NCBI GenBank assembly: GCA_027924585.1
Contig: BSBM01000870.1
Span: 3,347,001-3,411,000 of the forward strand
Direction: 5' to 3'
Source: Larix kaempferi
Lineage: Eukaryota; Streptophyta; Pinopsida; Pinales; Pinaceae
Length of the DNA: 64,000 nucleotides
The notes under the pieces are model-generated. The model was given only the letters and a program-made list of their open reading frames with translations, was not told the DNA's origin and did not search any database. Made by a program: the position numbers and the translations under genes. Positions 12,001 to 22,000 of this stretch are shown in pieces (position 1 is the stretch's first letter; every line of letters begins with the position of its first letter).

Positions 12001-12181
12001 CGTAAGCTCTAGTAAGGATATGTCTGGATTCTTCTAGAGTTTGAGCACTTTGTGCAGGAGTAAAGGGAGAAGTAATAGGATCACGTTCAAGGATATTCCT
12101 TATAGTTTCAATAAGAGGTGATCTACTAACTTCCGAAGATTGTTGGCTGGTTGGAAATGTTTCATTAGTTTCACCTGCCAT
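6083..12181 (-). pseudogene. gag-pol: Gypsy gag-pol polyprotein, two in-frame stops
   Basis: One frame from ATG at 12181 to 6083, about 2030 codons, interrupted only by TAG at 7990-7988 and TGA at 7324-7322; both downstream segments stay in the same frame. Gag core is around residues 205-330 (FEGRASTWYF). The aspartic protease motif VDSGAS is near residue 660. An RNase H with D-E-D-D residues lies near 860-990 (YFDGAKSKEGAGAG, VEYEAL, VYGDSE, NQEADLLA). RT covers roughly 1130-1330 with YLDD. A second RNase H (7322-7921 region) has lost its catalytic positions (YTFASD, YHEVDKQA, VPYSSVRNL). Integrase (7258-6083) keeps an HHCC zinc site and D-D-E residues (GIDIVGP, FDNASYF, LAESMNK). The start lies only 32 nt from the 5' LTR. 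The stops make this copy defective. Confidence 0.92.
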
Positions 12182-12192
12182 TACTTAATTCA

Positions 12193-12211
12193 GGCCCTCC
12201 TTCTAGCGCCA
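12193..12211 (-). other. Candidate primer-binding site
   Basis: Two bases inside the 5' LTR edge the minus strand reads TGGCGCTAGAAGGAGGGCC. It begins TGG, as needed to pair with a tRNA 3' CCA end. I did not assign the tRNA; it is not the initiator-Met type used by the copia elements in this window. Confidence 0.65.
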
Positions 12212-13500
12212 TTTGTTGGCCTGATTTTATGAATCAGAGCCAATAAAGAGGTTTTATCCACACAATCAACTTAAAGCAGTGTCCGGTGTGTTTGGATTAA
12301 CAAGACCTCGCAGGTTATGGTCCTGCTACCAGCTAGTTTGTCTCTTAAGGAAACCTTAAAACTAGCAAAATCTAACCTATTCTAACGTTTATCCTATCTA
12401 TATATCTACAAATGTCCTAAGGTTGCTTCCGTAAGGAAAGACTTTGATTTTTGGGAAGTTTTCTGAATATGAAAGCTTACTTATAGTATGCAGAATGATC
12501 TAACAGTGCTTGATCAATAATAAAATAAACTTTATTACTAATTAATCTATCTATCCTATTTAACCCTATCTCAGCTGAGAGCAAAGTTGAAACTATATTA
12601 ATTATTAATCAATAATAGAAAACTGAAGTATGGTCTAAATATACATATTTAAATCATAACGAAAGTAATTCTGCTATGTAATAACAGAAATGAGATTTAA
12701 CCTATACATACACAGTCAAATTCCACTTCCTAAAACTGATTAATAATTAATTATCAAGACAGTCATTTGAATTTGAAATGATGCTCATTTAAAATTCACC
12801 GTTAACATACAAATGGAATTTTAAATAAACAGGAAAGTATATCATTAAAACTGATGTTTATAGTGAACACACTAATAAACAAAACCATAATGAAAGATTT
12901 ATTCAACAACTAACTTGAGATGACAAAGTGAGAAACATATTTAAACATCAATGTGTCACAGCACACAGAGTTCACGTATAAACAGAAGATGACAAACCGA
13001 AATATATGTATATATATAAAAATCCAAAAATGAATACCAGTCACAGTATCATTCGCAGATATCCAATATCATCCACATGAAAGCTTCAGCTTCAAGTTTG
13101 ATGTAGTACTAGTAATAAAATATATTTCAACAAGTTTTCTTCCACACTCTATCCATCATCGAGTTCATCAAAAATCTTCATTCATATACTACTGAGAGTC
13201 GGTTTTGCTATAAATGTTGCATGCAACATTATAGGAAATTATTTAACCAAAAGGGCATCTAATTACACCTACTACTAAAAATAAAATCGACTAGCCTGAG
13301 TCGATGCATCTCAAAAAGTTCTTGCCCATTCACAAAACTCCAGCTTGTAACAAATCAGCTACATTTCCATGCCATCGCATCAACCACGTCCTGTATTCTG
13401 GGAAGAAGGCGGTGATAAAACTTCCTGCATTAAATTCAATCAATGCATTATATTAAAATCAATTTAACACAGTCAACAGAAATATTTAAAAATTATAAAT

Positions 13501-13535
13501 GCATGCCTGTTAAATCTCCAATTTTACAGGCATGC
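13501..13535. other. Hairpin downstream of LTR ORF (5' LTR copy)
   Basis: Same 15-nt stem as 1990-2024, with loop CTCCA in place of ATCCG. Stem bases are unchanged while the loop differs at several positions. Confidence 0.5.
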
Positions 13536-13589
13536 AAAATCGAAATAACCATTACCTGTTATGCTGTTACATAAGAGAAGAGAAAACTA

Positions 13590-15279
13590 TTAAGCCTCAT
13601 TATGAAGAGCGACTACTCTTCTAGCTTCGGCTAATTTAGCCTTCAACCTGATAATTTTAACATTTTGTTTTTCAATTCGTTCCAATAGCAGCTGATTCGT
13701 TTTTAATATTGATTTCTTGGATTTCTTGAGTTGATTCTTCTTCATGTTGGCCCTTTTCCACCTGTCAATCCATTCTAGCAATTCATTCCTGAAAGTTTTG
13801 TTTTCTTCTTCCAATAAGGCTGTACACTGTTTACGCTTTCCTCTGGACTCTGTGTTTTTATCCTGATAAATATTTCCTAATACCTGTTGCAGGGTTTCGT
13901 CTTCTCTAGCTACATGAGGAGAACGAGGACTATCACGATGATGATTGTGTAATGGTTCAAGTTCTACAGTGTCAACGTTTATTTCTGGTTGATTGCCCTT
14001 GACCTCACCTGATTGCACATCACTCCCCTGCGCAGTAGCGGAATTCCCTACATCCATTGTGTTAGGGACAGGCATCGAAATATCATCCTCAATATTTACA
14101 ACTGTAGGTTCAATAGCTGTAGATTTGGAAGTCTGTGGATCAGACCTATATCTTGGAATCGAATGGAGATTATGCATGCTTCTAGTGACTCTACGCGAAA
14201 ACGATAATTTTTCAACATTCAACCCTTCCTTGTCACAACAAACCTGAGCCAAATGGTTCAACTTATGCATAGAATTTTTATCACATTCATCAGGTTTAAC
14301 AATTTCGTCTTCGGCTGATCCTTCTTTTAATTTTGCAGGTTTGCCATCATTCTTACCAGGTTCGGTTTCTTTTAATATTTCCCTAGAATCGCAGGGAACT
14401 GAAACCCTATCAGCATCTTCATTTACCTTATCGTCTATGGACATGTTTACGACCCCTGGTTCCTTAACCTCTTAGCTATTAACCTCAGGATTTATGATTT
14501 TTCGTTTTCTACGAGCTCGAGGAGATGGATTAGGCCAATACTGTGTTGGCCCCAATTGACAATCAACTAGAAATTTATCCCAAGACAGACCTTTTGCAGA
14601 TAATTGGAATTGCAGTAAAATTTTAATCAATCCATGGTGACACAGACTATTGTCAGGGTTATTGAAATTCCTTACAGACTGTGACATTTTCTTAAGGCTT
14701 TGCCAAAGATAGAAGGGCAAATTAAGTTTATAACCCTTTACTGCTAACAACAACCGTAAATGATACAAGTGCAAATGGGAAAAGCGTCCACAACAGGTTA
14801 CGTACCTTACTAAGATTTCATAGTAAGCTCTCCATTCGGGCTTTAGAAATTTTACAGGTACGCCTATCCTCAATTTCGTTTTATCTGGTAAAAGGCATTA
14901 ACAAAGCCAAACACTTCTTCTTGTCAACCATAGTGCCCTTAAACCAGCGTTCTCCCACTTGGGGAAGTTTCGTGGCTTCAGCAATTTTGTCTTCATTGAT
15001 AACAAGTTCGAAACCCCCAATTCGCACCCTGTCATCTTCAAAACTCATTCCAAACATCTTGGTAATCTCCACATGATGACCATCAAAAATTTGAAAGAAA
15101 TGTGTCCATCCCATTTTCTCGAATCTCTGGGCAACCTCCTGGTTAGCTTCAATAATTTCAAACCCTGAGATCTCAAAACGATTCAGAGGAGACATGGTTT
15201 CTTCAGCACTTTCTGGGCTTAGTCGCGAAATGAAAGGGAAAGTGAAAACAGAGGGAATAGGTAGCCACACACACGACAT
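13590..15279 (-). pseudogene. LTR-encoded ORF, 5' LTR copy (frameshift plus stop)
   Basis: Second copy of the LTR ORF, 1690 nt. It starts MSCVWLPIP at 15279 and has one extra base near 14892 (TAAAAGG versus TAAAGG in the other copy). It has a nonsense change near 14473 (sense-strand TCA to TAA) and is then open to the stop at 13590. Removing the extra base gives 1689 nt, exactly the length deduced from the other LTR. It retains the 13 bp deleted there (SIPRYRSDPQTSK). The C-terminal coiled coil LLEEENKTFRNELLEWIDRW is intact. A possible alternative start is the internal Met of MSPLNRFEISG. The two copies carry different lesions, so the progenitor ORF was probably open at insertion. Confidence 0.72.
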
Positions 15280-16190
15280 GATAGAAAATCTTCACATGCT
15301 TCAAATCTAATCAGAAATCTAATCTCTGAACCTACCATTTTAGCGGGACTTCGAGCATTGATAAATGTTACAACTACACACTACACCACGATTTATGCTA
15401 ATCTATCTACGTTTGACCATGCATGTTAGTGATAACCACTTAACTTGGCGAACCAGCGATACGAAGACTGATAGAATCATGATTATAGTCATTGATTATT
15501 GAAAGTGGTTCATAATTAATAGGTACAATGGCGTAATTTGAAATGACTGTGATCATTTAACACTGTCAACACGATTTAACCAAATGCATACAACTGTCGA
15601 TTCTGTCAAGGGGTGAAAGCCACATTTTCATACCAGCTCATCGATCCAAAACGTTTATTGATTTAACCATTAATTTATTGCATGGCCAGTTCATCAAACA
15701 ATCATCCCTGTTTTATCATGTTACGTAGTGGCATGAAGAATAATAAATCACACTTTAATGTTAAGTAGGCATTAATCAAATGGCTAGCTTAATTTATTGT
15801 ATGTATATGTACAAAGCTAAGTTTTTAAAACCTTTATACATCCTATTGACACCTTATACTATCATATAGGGTATTTATCATATGTAAAAAGTTTCCTATA
15901 CAAATCTTATCTATCCATTAACTATGATATTTACAAAGTTCATAATAGGGTATTCCTTACAATGTTAACTTCCAAAATTCTCTTAGTCTTAGGACTAATA
16001 ATACCCTAAACAATGTGTTTTATGATATTTCTCTTGGCACAAATCCCTTAAGTCACATAAATTCATTTTGATGTTTTAAATAGCTTTAATGAGAATTTAC
16101 GAAACTTATCTAACATTCGTTTAAAAGCCAAGTTTTATGATCAAGTACCTATCAGCTCTAGAATTATTAAATTACTTTTCTTTGATTAAG

Positions 16191-16223
16191 AGTACCTTCA
16201 GAATCAAAGATTCTGAAGGTGCT
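16191..16223. other. Terminal hairpin near LTR edge (5' LTR)
   Basis: AGTACCTTCAGAATC, loop AAA, GATTCTGAAGGTGCT: a 15-nt stem with one mismatch, located about 90 nt inside the LTR edge. It is the counterpart of 4668-4700. Confidence 0.55.
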
Positions 16224-16314
16224 CTAACATAATTTTTTAATTGATAAATCACATAAAGAGCTGATCTCTCTTCATTTTGTCAAGAAATGAAGAGGTTGTT
16301 GCTGGCTACCAACA

Positions 16315-16319
16315 CTGAC
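16315..16319. repeat. Target site duplication CTGAC, right copy
   Basis: Matches 698-702. On the minus strand these five bases (GTCAG) were the last bases of the original 225-bp CDPK intron (16539 down to 16315). Confidence 0.95.
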
Positions 16320-16539
16320 ATGCATCAAAATCTTGAGATATAAGTACTTATGACATTAAAGTATGAGAACTACCAAAACCTTTTAACATTATGACACATT
16401 CTGCAAAACAAGTTCATAGTTGTTTGCTATAGAAGTGTTCAAGGTTAATGATTTTCCTGCCAATGCAATGCATCTTAAAGCATTAAATGTTTTGCCAATA
16501 AACTCAATTACAAGGTACATTTCTAGAGTTATTTCATAC

Positions 16540-16691
16540 ATAGAACACCATGCATGGTCAGGAGCTGGTCTAGATATGAAGTAAGCATCATCCTGATAAG
16601 ATCGTTGGCACTATTAGAAATTGAGGGCCAGGGTTCTGAATCAAAATCAATATAGCCTTGTAGAATAGCATAAAAAATTCTTGTTGTGTTT
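16540..16691 (-). pseudogene. CDPK exon, end of kinase domain
   Basis: A 152-nt exon on the minus strand between acceptor TTTCAG and donor GTATGA. It reads [20 protein letters not shown] and then [14 protein letters not shown], the CDPK kinase C-lobe (family form IFDAILQGHIDFxSDPWPSIS, AKDLIRKML). The following [12 protein letters not shown] corresponds to the family's PKQRLTAHEVLC, with the Pro and Arg lost. One base is missing near the start (CAACAAGAATT where CAACAAGGAATT is expected), which shifts the first few codons. Without that loss the exon would be 153 nt. It joins in phase through codon T|GT to the exon at 582-697. The damage supports a pseudogene. The exon expected upstream was not found; the LINE fragment lies there. 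Confidence 0.85.
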
Positions 16692-16749
16692 CTGAAATAT
16701 AAAAGTAAACACCCAATATGAGCTGATACATTAATAATTACAATTGAAT

Positions 16750-19090
16750 TGTTTTTAGAGGGGAATATCCAACAATGACAACCTTATTCAACAAAACCCA
16801 AAGATAAGAAATATTGATCATTTTAGGAAAGCACTTGTAGCGAAGAGCTTACAAAGGATCATCACTAGGGAGGGGCTCATCATTTAAAAATGCACAACCC
16901 CACTATTTGCAAAAGATTGGATTATAAATCTGCCTAAATGCACCCATAATGTATCCATAGTTTGGAAAGCAATAGTCTTAGCCTTCCCCCAAATAGGGAA
17001 TTGGCTAGTTTGGAAGGTTGGAAATGGTGAAAATGCTAGGGCTGGAATTGATCCATGGGTGGGATGTGGATATTTTCATGAAGTACCAAACCATTTGATA
17101 AAATATCTTCATAGGGAAGGTGTTTTCAGTTTGGCTCAAGTAATCTCAACTAAGCAAACTGTTGTATAGCAACAAAAATGGAAGAGGGGTGAACAATTGG
17201 GTTGAGAAGATCTTGGAAAGGAGTAATGAGAGGTCTATATAACAATCCTAAAAGTGAGTCGTGTTCATTTCAAAGACACTAAGGATGAGATGGTATAGTC
17301 CAAGAAACCTACTTTGGAGATCTATGCTCAAAAATTAAAAAGCCTGATGATTCTCAATGGTGATGGAAGACACCATGAAAGATTAGATCTCTAAAATACC
17401 AGATCTTTATGTGGCTGGCTATTAGGGACCCCTACCTTGGAAGCAGTATAGATAAGGAATAGACATGGGCCAAGTAGATGTCCCTTGTGTTAAGAAGACC
17501 TAGATACTATCAAGTCATCCAATCATCTCTTTCTCTTACTCTAGGTTTGTGTGGGTGGAAATTGACCTCCTAACTAGGTATCAAGGACAACTGGCAAGGG
17601 GATTCTGTTGCTGCCTCTTTCAAAAATGGTAAAAAAATATAGAACTTAAGGACTTTAAAGCCCTGCCACTAATTGTAACTTGGAGGCTGGGCATATGGTT
17701 GGCTAGGAATGTTTCCATATTTGAGGACAAATTCATGCCTCCTTTTCAGTGTGCTTTACAAGCCAGATCCATTTTCATGAGCTATGGATCAATTACAAAG
17801 ATCATCCCACAAAATATTTTATCTGACAACTTCATAGAAAAATCAAGGGTCATTTTGATAAGGCCGGCCAGGGCACCCTACCTTACTTTTTGAGCAGGTG
17901 GCATTCTATTCGTAAATGACTTTCATTTTATTAGCTTCAAAGCAGTCCTGGGTGAGGGGTCAAATAATTAACCTGAACTCCTAGTCATGGCTATAAAACA
18001 CTTTTAAATATTGTCCCAGCCAAAGGAGTTTCGAATCTTCAGGTGTATAGGGATTCTTTGCTGGTTATTAACTAGTTAAAGGAATTTTCAGAATGGGAAA
18101 TTTGGTGCTAAGCCCTATCATGAAGAAGTGAAAATCTATTTTTGGGTCTTTAACTCACTTTCTTTTGCTCATGTCTACAGACAACTTAATCTGATGCTGA
18201 CTCTCTTTCAAAGGAAGGGCTTCGGTGAGCAGTTGGTTCAGGCATATGCAAGGAGTCAAGTGATGGTTCTGTTGTTCGGTTATCCATCCTTTCTGTATTT
18301 AGTTGAGGGGCATATTTCAATTTCAGGCCTCCAATCTATTTTCAGATCAGTTTGTGTTTATGATGTTGCTATTTAGGGTCTCCGTTTCCTTCAAAGGATT
18401 TTCTCCTCTATTTAGTTTGATCTGTTAGATGCATGTCTAGTGCTGGACTTTTATTTGAAGATTCATGGATGTACATTGGATAGACCTACCTTTTTGTATA
18501 TTTGACAGGATCTTAAAACAACTATTTTATTATTGGCCTATACAAGTATCAAGTGATGGTTCTGCTGTTCGGTTCTGTTGTTTGGCCTATATAAGTATCA
18601 AGTGATGGCCTGTTTTGACAGTATCAAATGATGGTTCTACTTTTTGAGTATCCATCCTTTTTATATTTGGTTGAGGGGCAGGTTTCATTTTCAGGCCTCC
18701 AGTCTGTTTTCAGATCAGTTTATGTTTATGATGTTGTTGTTTAGGGTCTCTGTTTCCTTCAAAGGATTTGCTCCTCGATTTAGTTTGATCTGTTACATGC
18801 ATGTCTAATGTTGGATTTTTATTTGAAGATTCATGGATACACATTGGAGAGACCTACCTTTTTGTATATTTGACAGTAGCTTAAAAGGACTATTTTTCTT
18901 TTTGGCCTATACTGGAGGATGCAATTCCTCAGTTTTGACATCCTTTTAGTGAAGGCTATAGGAATAGTTTTTGGAATACTCATTTTATAATCATCTCATT
19001 AATGTATCATACAATGCCTATGGCATCTATAGAATGTATTTCTCTTCATTTTTTGAATAGAATATATAATTTTGTCCAAGGAAAAAAACC
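16750..19090 (+). mobile_element. Decayed 5'-truncated LINE (RT tail, zf-RVT, RNase H, 3' UTR)
   Basis: Plus-strand remnants of a plant L1-type non-LTR retrotransposon with many stops and frameshifts. Near 16810 it reads NIDHFRKALVAKSLQRIITR, matching the region after RT. Near 16996 it reads GNWLVWKVGNGENARAGIDP and near 17378 KIRSLKYQIFMWLAIRDP, both typical of the zf-RVT region. Near 17690 it reads IWLARNVSIFED, and an RNase H-like part follows (LQVYRDSLLVIN near 18040, FAHVYRQLN near 18170). The 3' UTR carries a 368-bp-period duplication and ends near a short A-rich tail (19080-19088). The 5' limit is approximate and I saw no clear target duplication. It is antisense to the CDPK exons. Confidence 0.8.
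18257..18912. repeat. Tandem duplication in LINE 3' UTR
   Basis: A ~288-bp segment at 18257-18544 (CAAGTGATGGTTCT ... TTGGCCTATAC) recurs at 18625-18912, period 368. Between them are two shorter repeats of AAGTATCAAGTGATGG. The copies are diverged, so the duplication is old. Confidence 0.75.
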
Positions 19091-22000
19091 CTAATACAAA
19101 CTCAAATATAACAATAAGTTGCAATAGAAAACATCCTAAAAATTTGTGAACATTAAGCTCCATGTGGGCATACTGCATAGCTCTAAAAGTAGGAGGTGCA
19201 TCAATGACACATTTGTACAAAGCATGGTTCTAATGATTTATTCACCTCATAATCCAAACTTCTAAGAAACACGGAAAAGATGAAATGTCTGAGAGAAATC
19301 AATCGAATAATAACAATCATTAAATCAACCATAAATCAACTGTATGGAAGAAGATGAGAATCATAAGAAGAATTAAATAGGTAATCCCTCAAGCTTATAA
19401 TTTAGAATATGGGAAAAATTATATAGATAGGTGGTGGTCCTACTGTGGGTGAATATTAATTACCTTAGTGTTCCATGTAGAAGATCAACATCATCATTAT
19501 TTCCATGATATTTGGTTTATAGCCTTTTTAATACTATGTGACTCTTCTGAAGTACTAAAGAAAAAATTCTCTTGGAAATCCTAGTAATATAATATAGTAC
19601 ATCACTTCCCATAAAATCTAAATTTTTAGAGCCCTTGTTGGGTGAGAATATATAAAAAAAAATGAATAAAGAGAGCATTAGCTCGTACCTCGCTTTCCCT
19701 TTCACTATTTAAATTACCCAACTATATATAATGCCAGGTTCATAGAGAGGGATGACTTCCCTAAAAGCAATAGGGGGATGACAGGGTTATTATAGTGTAA
19801 ATAGCCTTCTTTGTAAGCCATATTTTACGATAGAAAGCAAGTGTTGAAAGGAATTTTTCTCTTACGGATCAATGGTCACTAGTATCAAGGATAAATTTAA
19901 CCGTAGGATCACTCTATGTCTAGAACATATTTTATTTTAACCATCGGATTAAAAATATGCAAATGCATAAAATACATATTAAAGAAACGCACTTTACTTA
20001 AGACACACTAGATCAAATTGATCTTAGTTAACTCCTAAGTGTCTAAATATTCTAACACACAAGGCATTTATGCAAAATATCTTTATTGCTTCACTTATTG
20101 AATTGTCACTCAATCCATCCAAAGTGTTTCATAAACAAATTGAATAAGAGCTAACTGGTCCATTGTTGGGGTGATTGGTATCCTTTAACATATAACCTAT
20201 TCCTCACTTATAATAATATAACTAACACTTGTGTTAGGTTAATTGAGAGGTATGATGGTAGGGGATCCTTTGCCCCATTTCTCCAAATGCTTGTAATAGG
20301 TTTATGGGAACTCTATTTATCAAAATAATAAATTATGTTGAGGTAAAGTAACTTCTCACTTGATATACCCCCTTAGAAGAGAGTATAAAAGTTAGTAGTA
20401 AATTAATATAAACTTATTAATTGAGCAGCTTCTCACTTCATTCGTACGTGGAAAGAAGGAAGGGGTGGAATGCTGCTTGCGCATAAGTAAATGATTAAAA
20501 GATTAAAAAATGGTTTGTTGTGGGGATTTTGGAAGTAATGGAGTGTAGCATGGCAAGTGGAAAGGCTAGAATTGGTTAAATTGGTCGTGGCCTGAGGTGC
20601 CTTGTCTGCTTGTTACAATGCCTACTAATTCTGCTAGTACTTTCCTACAATGACCTTTGAAGGTACAAATAGACCCCTCTAGCTCTAACTAGATCGATCA
20701 TTTGTACCAATACGTTACAAGAACTTTCCCCATACTCTGAAAGCTGGGTCGTGTAAAGTCTGAAGTTCTAGCATATCAAGCCATAACATGGATGGCCCCG
20801 ATGAAATATTTTCAGTTGTTCATTAGGAAGAAGAATTGCTTGGCCGCATCAGACAAGGTGCCATAAGGCCACTCTATTGTGAAAAAGAGGAATAATTGTG
20901 ATACTTACAAAGGAAGGTGAGGTACTACCACCCTTGCTGTTGGATAAACCAGATAAAGTTAAATAGATCTGCTGCTATTGGTATTCGATTTGGCTCATAC
21001 GTTGGACCAAAGATCCTAGGAACACTACCAAATGTTGAGCGGAACACCTAGCACATTATATTGAGTTGGGACAAGAGTAAAATGGTTCCACTAAATTTTT
21101 TAAAGTTCAGCAGTTGTCTGAGGTGCATTGGATTCACTGAATGAAGGTAGGTTACATCTATGAATAACGCTCTCAACAGATTTCCATAAACAATGGCATT
21201 TTCTACATGAAGTGTTCACATCCTTCTCAAAATATAAAAATAAAAGTGAATTTAAAATTCGCTACTGCCACATAATTGCATTATATTTCCTTCTCACTCA
21301 TTCTTGGGAGATCAGCTGGGGGGATTTTCTCTCTTCTTGTTGTCATCTTATTATCTCATCTAATATCATTTGTATTCCTTTCCATCTTTCTTTCTCTTAT
21401 TTTACTTTGTTCATGAACATTATGAATTGAGAGGAATAGATTTGTAAATCCTATAAATTGTTGTACAAAAACCTTTGATCCGTATTAAACCCCTCTTGCA
21501 CCTCAAAAGCACATGCCTTAGATTCAAATAGGCTAGTCGTGTCTGATTAATAGTGCACCACTTAATTATAAATGGTGCTTACTCTCTTCTTGTACTTTTC
21601 TATATTTTTCACCATTTCATAATATTAGATTCATTTTCCTACATGCATGCAACACCTACAGAAGATACAACTACAGGGTTAGCATCTATTTTGTCAATCA
21701 TGATAGTTTCTGTGGTAACTATAAATTATTTATTTACTGACATCTGATCATTTTTGTGAGTTTTTATTACTACTTACTTATTCCTTATGTAAAAAAACAA
21801 ATGAGTTAAGGACTGCTACTAGTTCTAGCTCTGATTGTGAAAACTATTCTAAGCCTAACTCAAGAAATGGGATGTGACCTCCTGTAATTGCTTGCATTGA
21901 GGTTACTATCGGTGGCATGTATAGGGGGGATTATGTTTTTGAATTTGAAATTTATCATCCTATTGGCCCAGTTCTATTTCTATCCTCCTTTAATCTATAC

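Larger units (their letters stand above)
703..16314 (-). mobile_element. Ty3/gypsy LTR retrotransposon with 4.1-kb coding LTRs
   Basis: A complete element of 15,612 bp. Direct LTRs lie at 703-4791 and 12214-16314, both beginning TGTTGG and ending CCAACA. A 5-bp CTGAC duplication flanks it. The internal region is 7.4 kb with a single minus-strand gag-pol frame (12181 down to 6083), so 12214-16314 is the 5' LTR. Order RT before integrase makes it Ty3/gypsy. An extra RNase H domain of the type known from the plant Tat lineage suggests that branch, although here it lies before RT. In the stretches I compared, the two LTRs differ by roughly 1 percent, more in part of the LTR ORF. The insertion is therefore fairly recent. 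The polyprotein is broken by two stop codons, so this copy is not autonomous. Confidence 0.95.
12214..16314 (-). repeat. Gypsy 5' LTR (4101 bp)
   Basis: Direct repeat of 703-4791. Its outer edge at 16314 is followed by the CTGAC duplication. It carries the second copy of the LTR ORF (13590-15279) and the same palindrome and hairpins. Read on the minus strand, the ORF starts about 1.0 kb into the LTR and ends about 1.4 kb before its end. Confidence 0.95.

Noticed and set aside
19517-19705. Minus-strand ORF containing FMGSDVLYYITRISK, considered as a missing CDPK kinase exon
   Set aside because: It does not align with the kinase activation-loop consensus beyond GS and YY, and lacks splice sites in the right phase.
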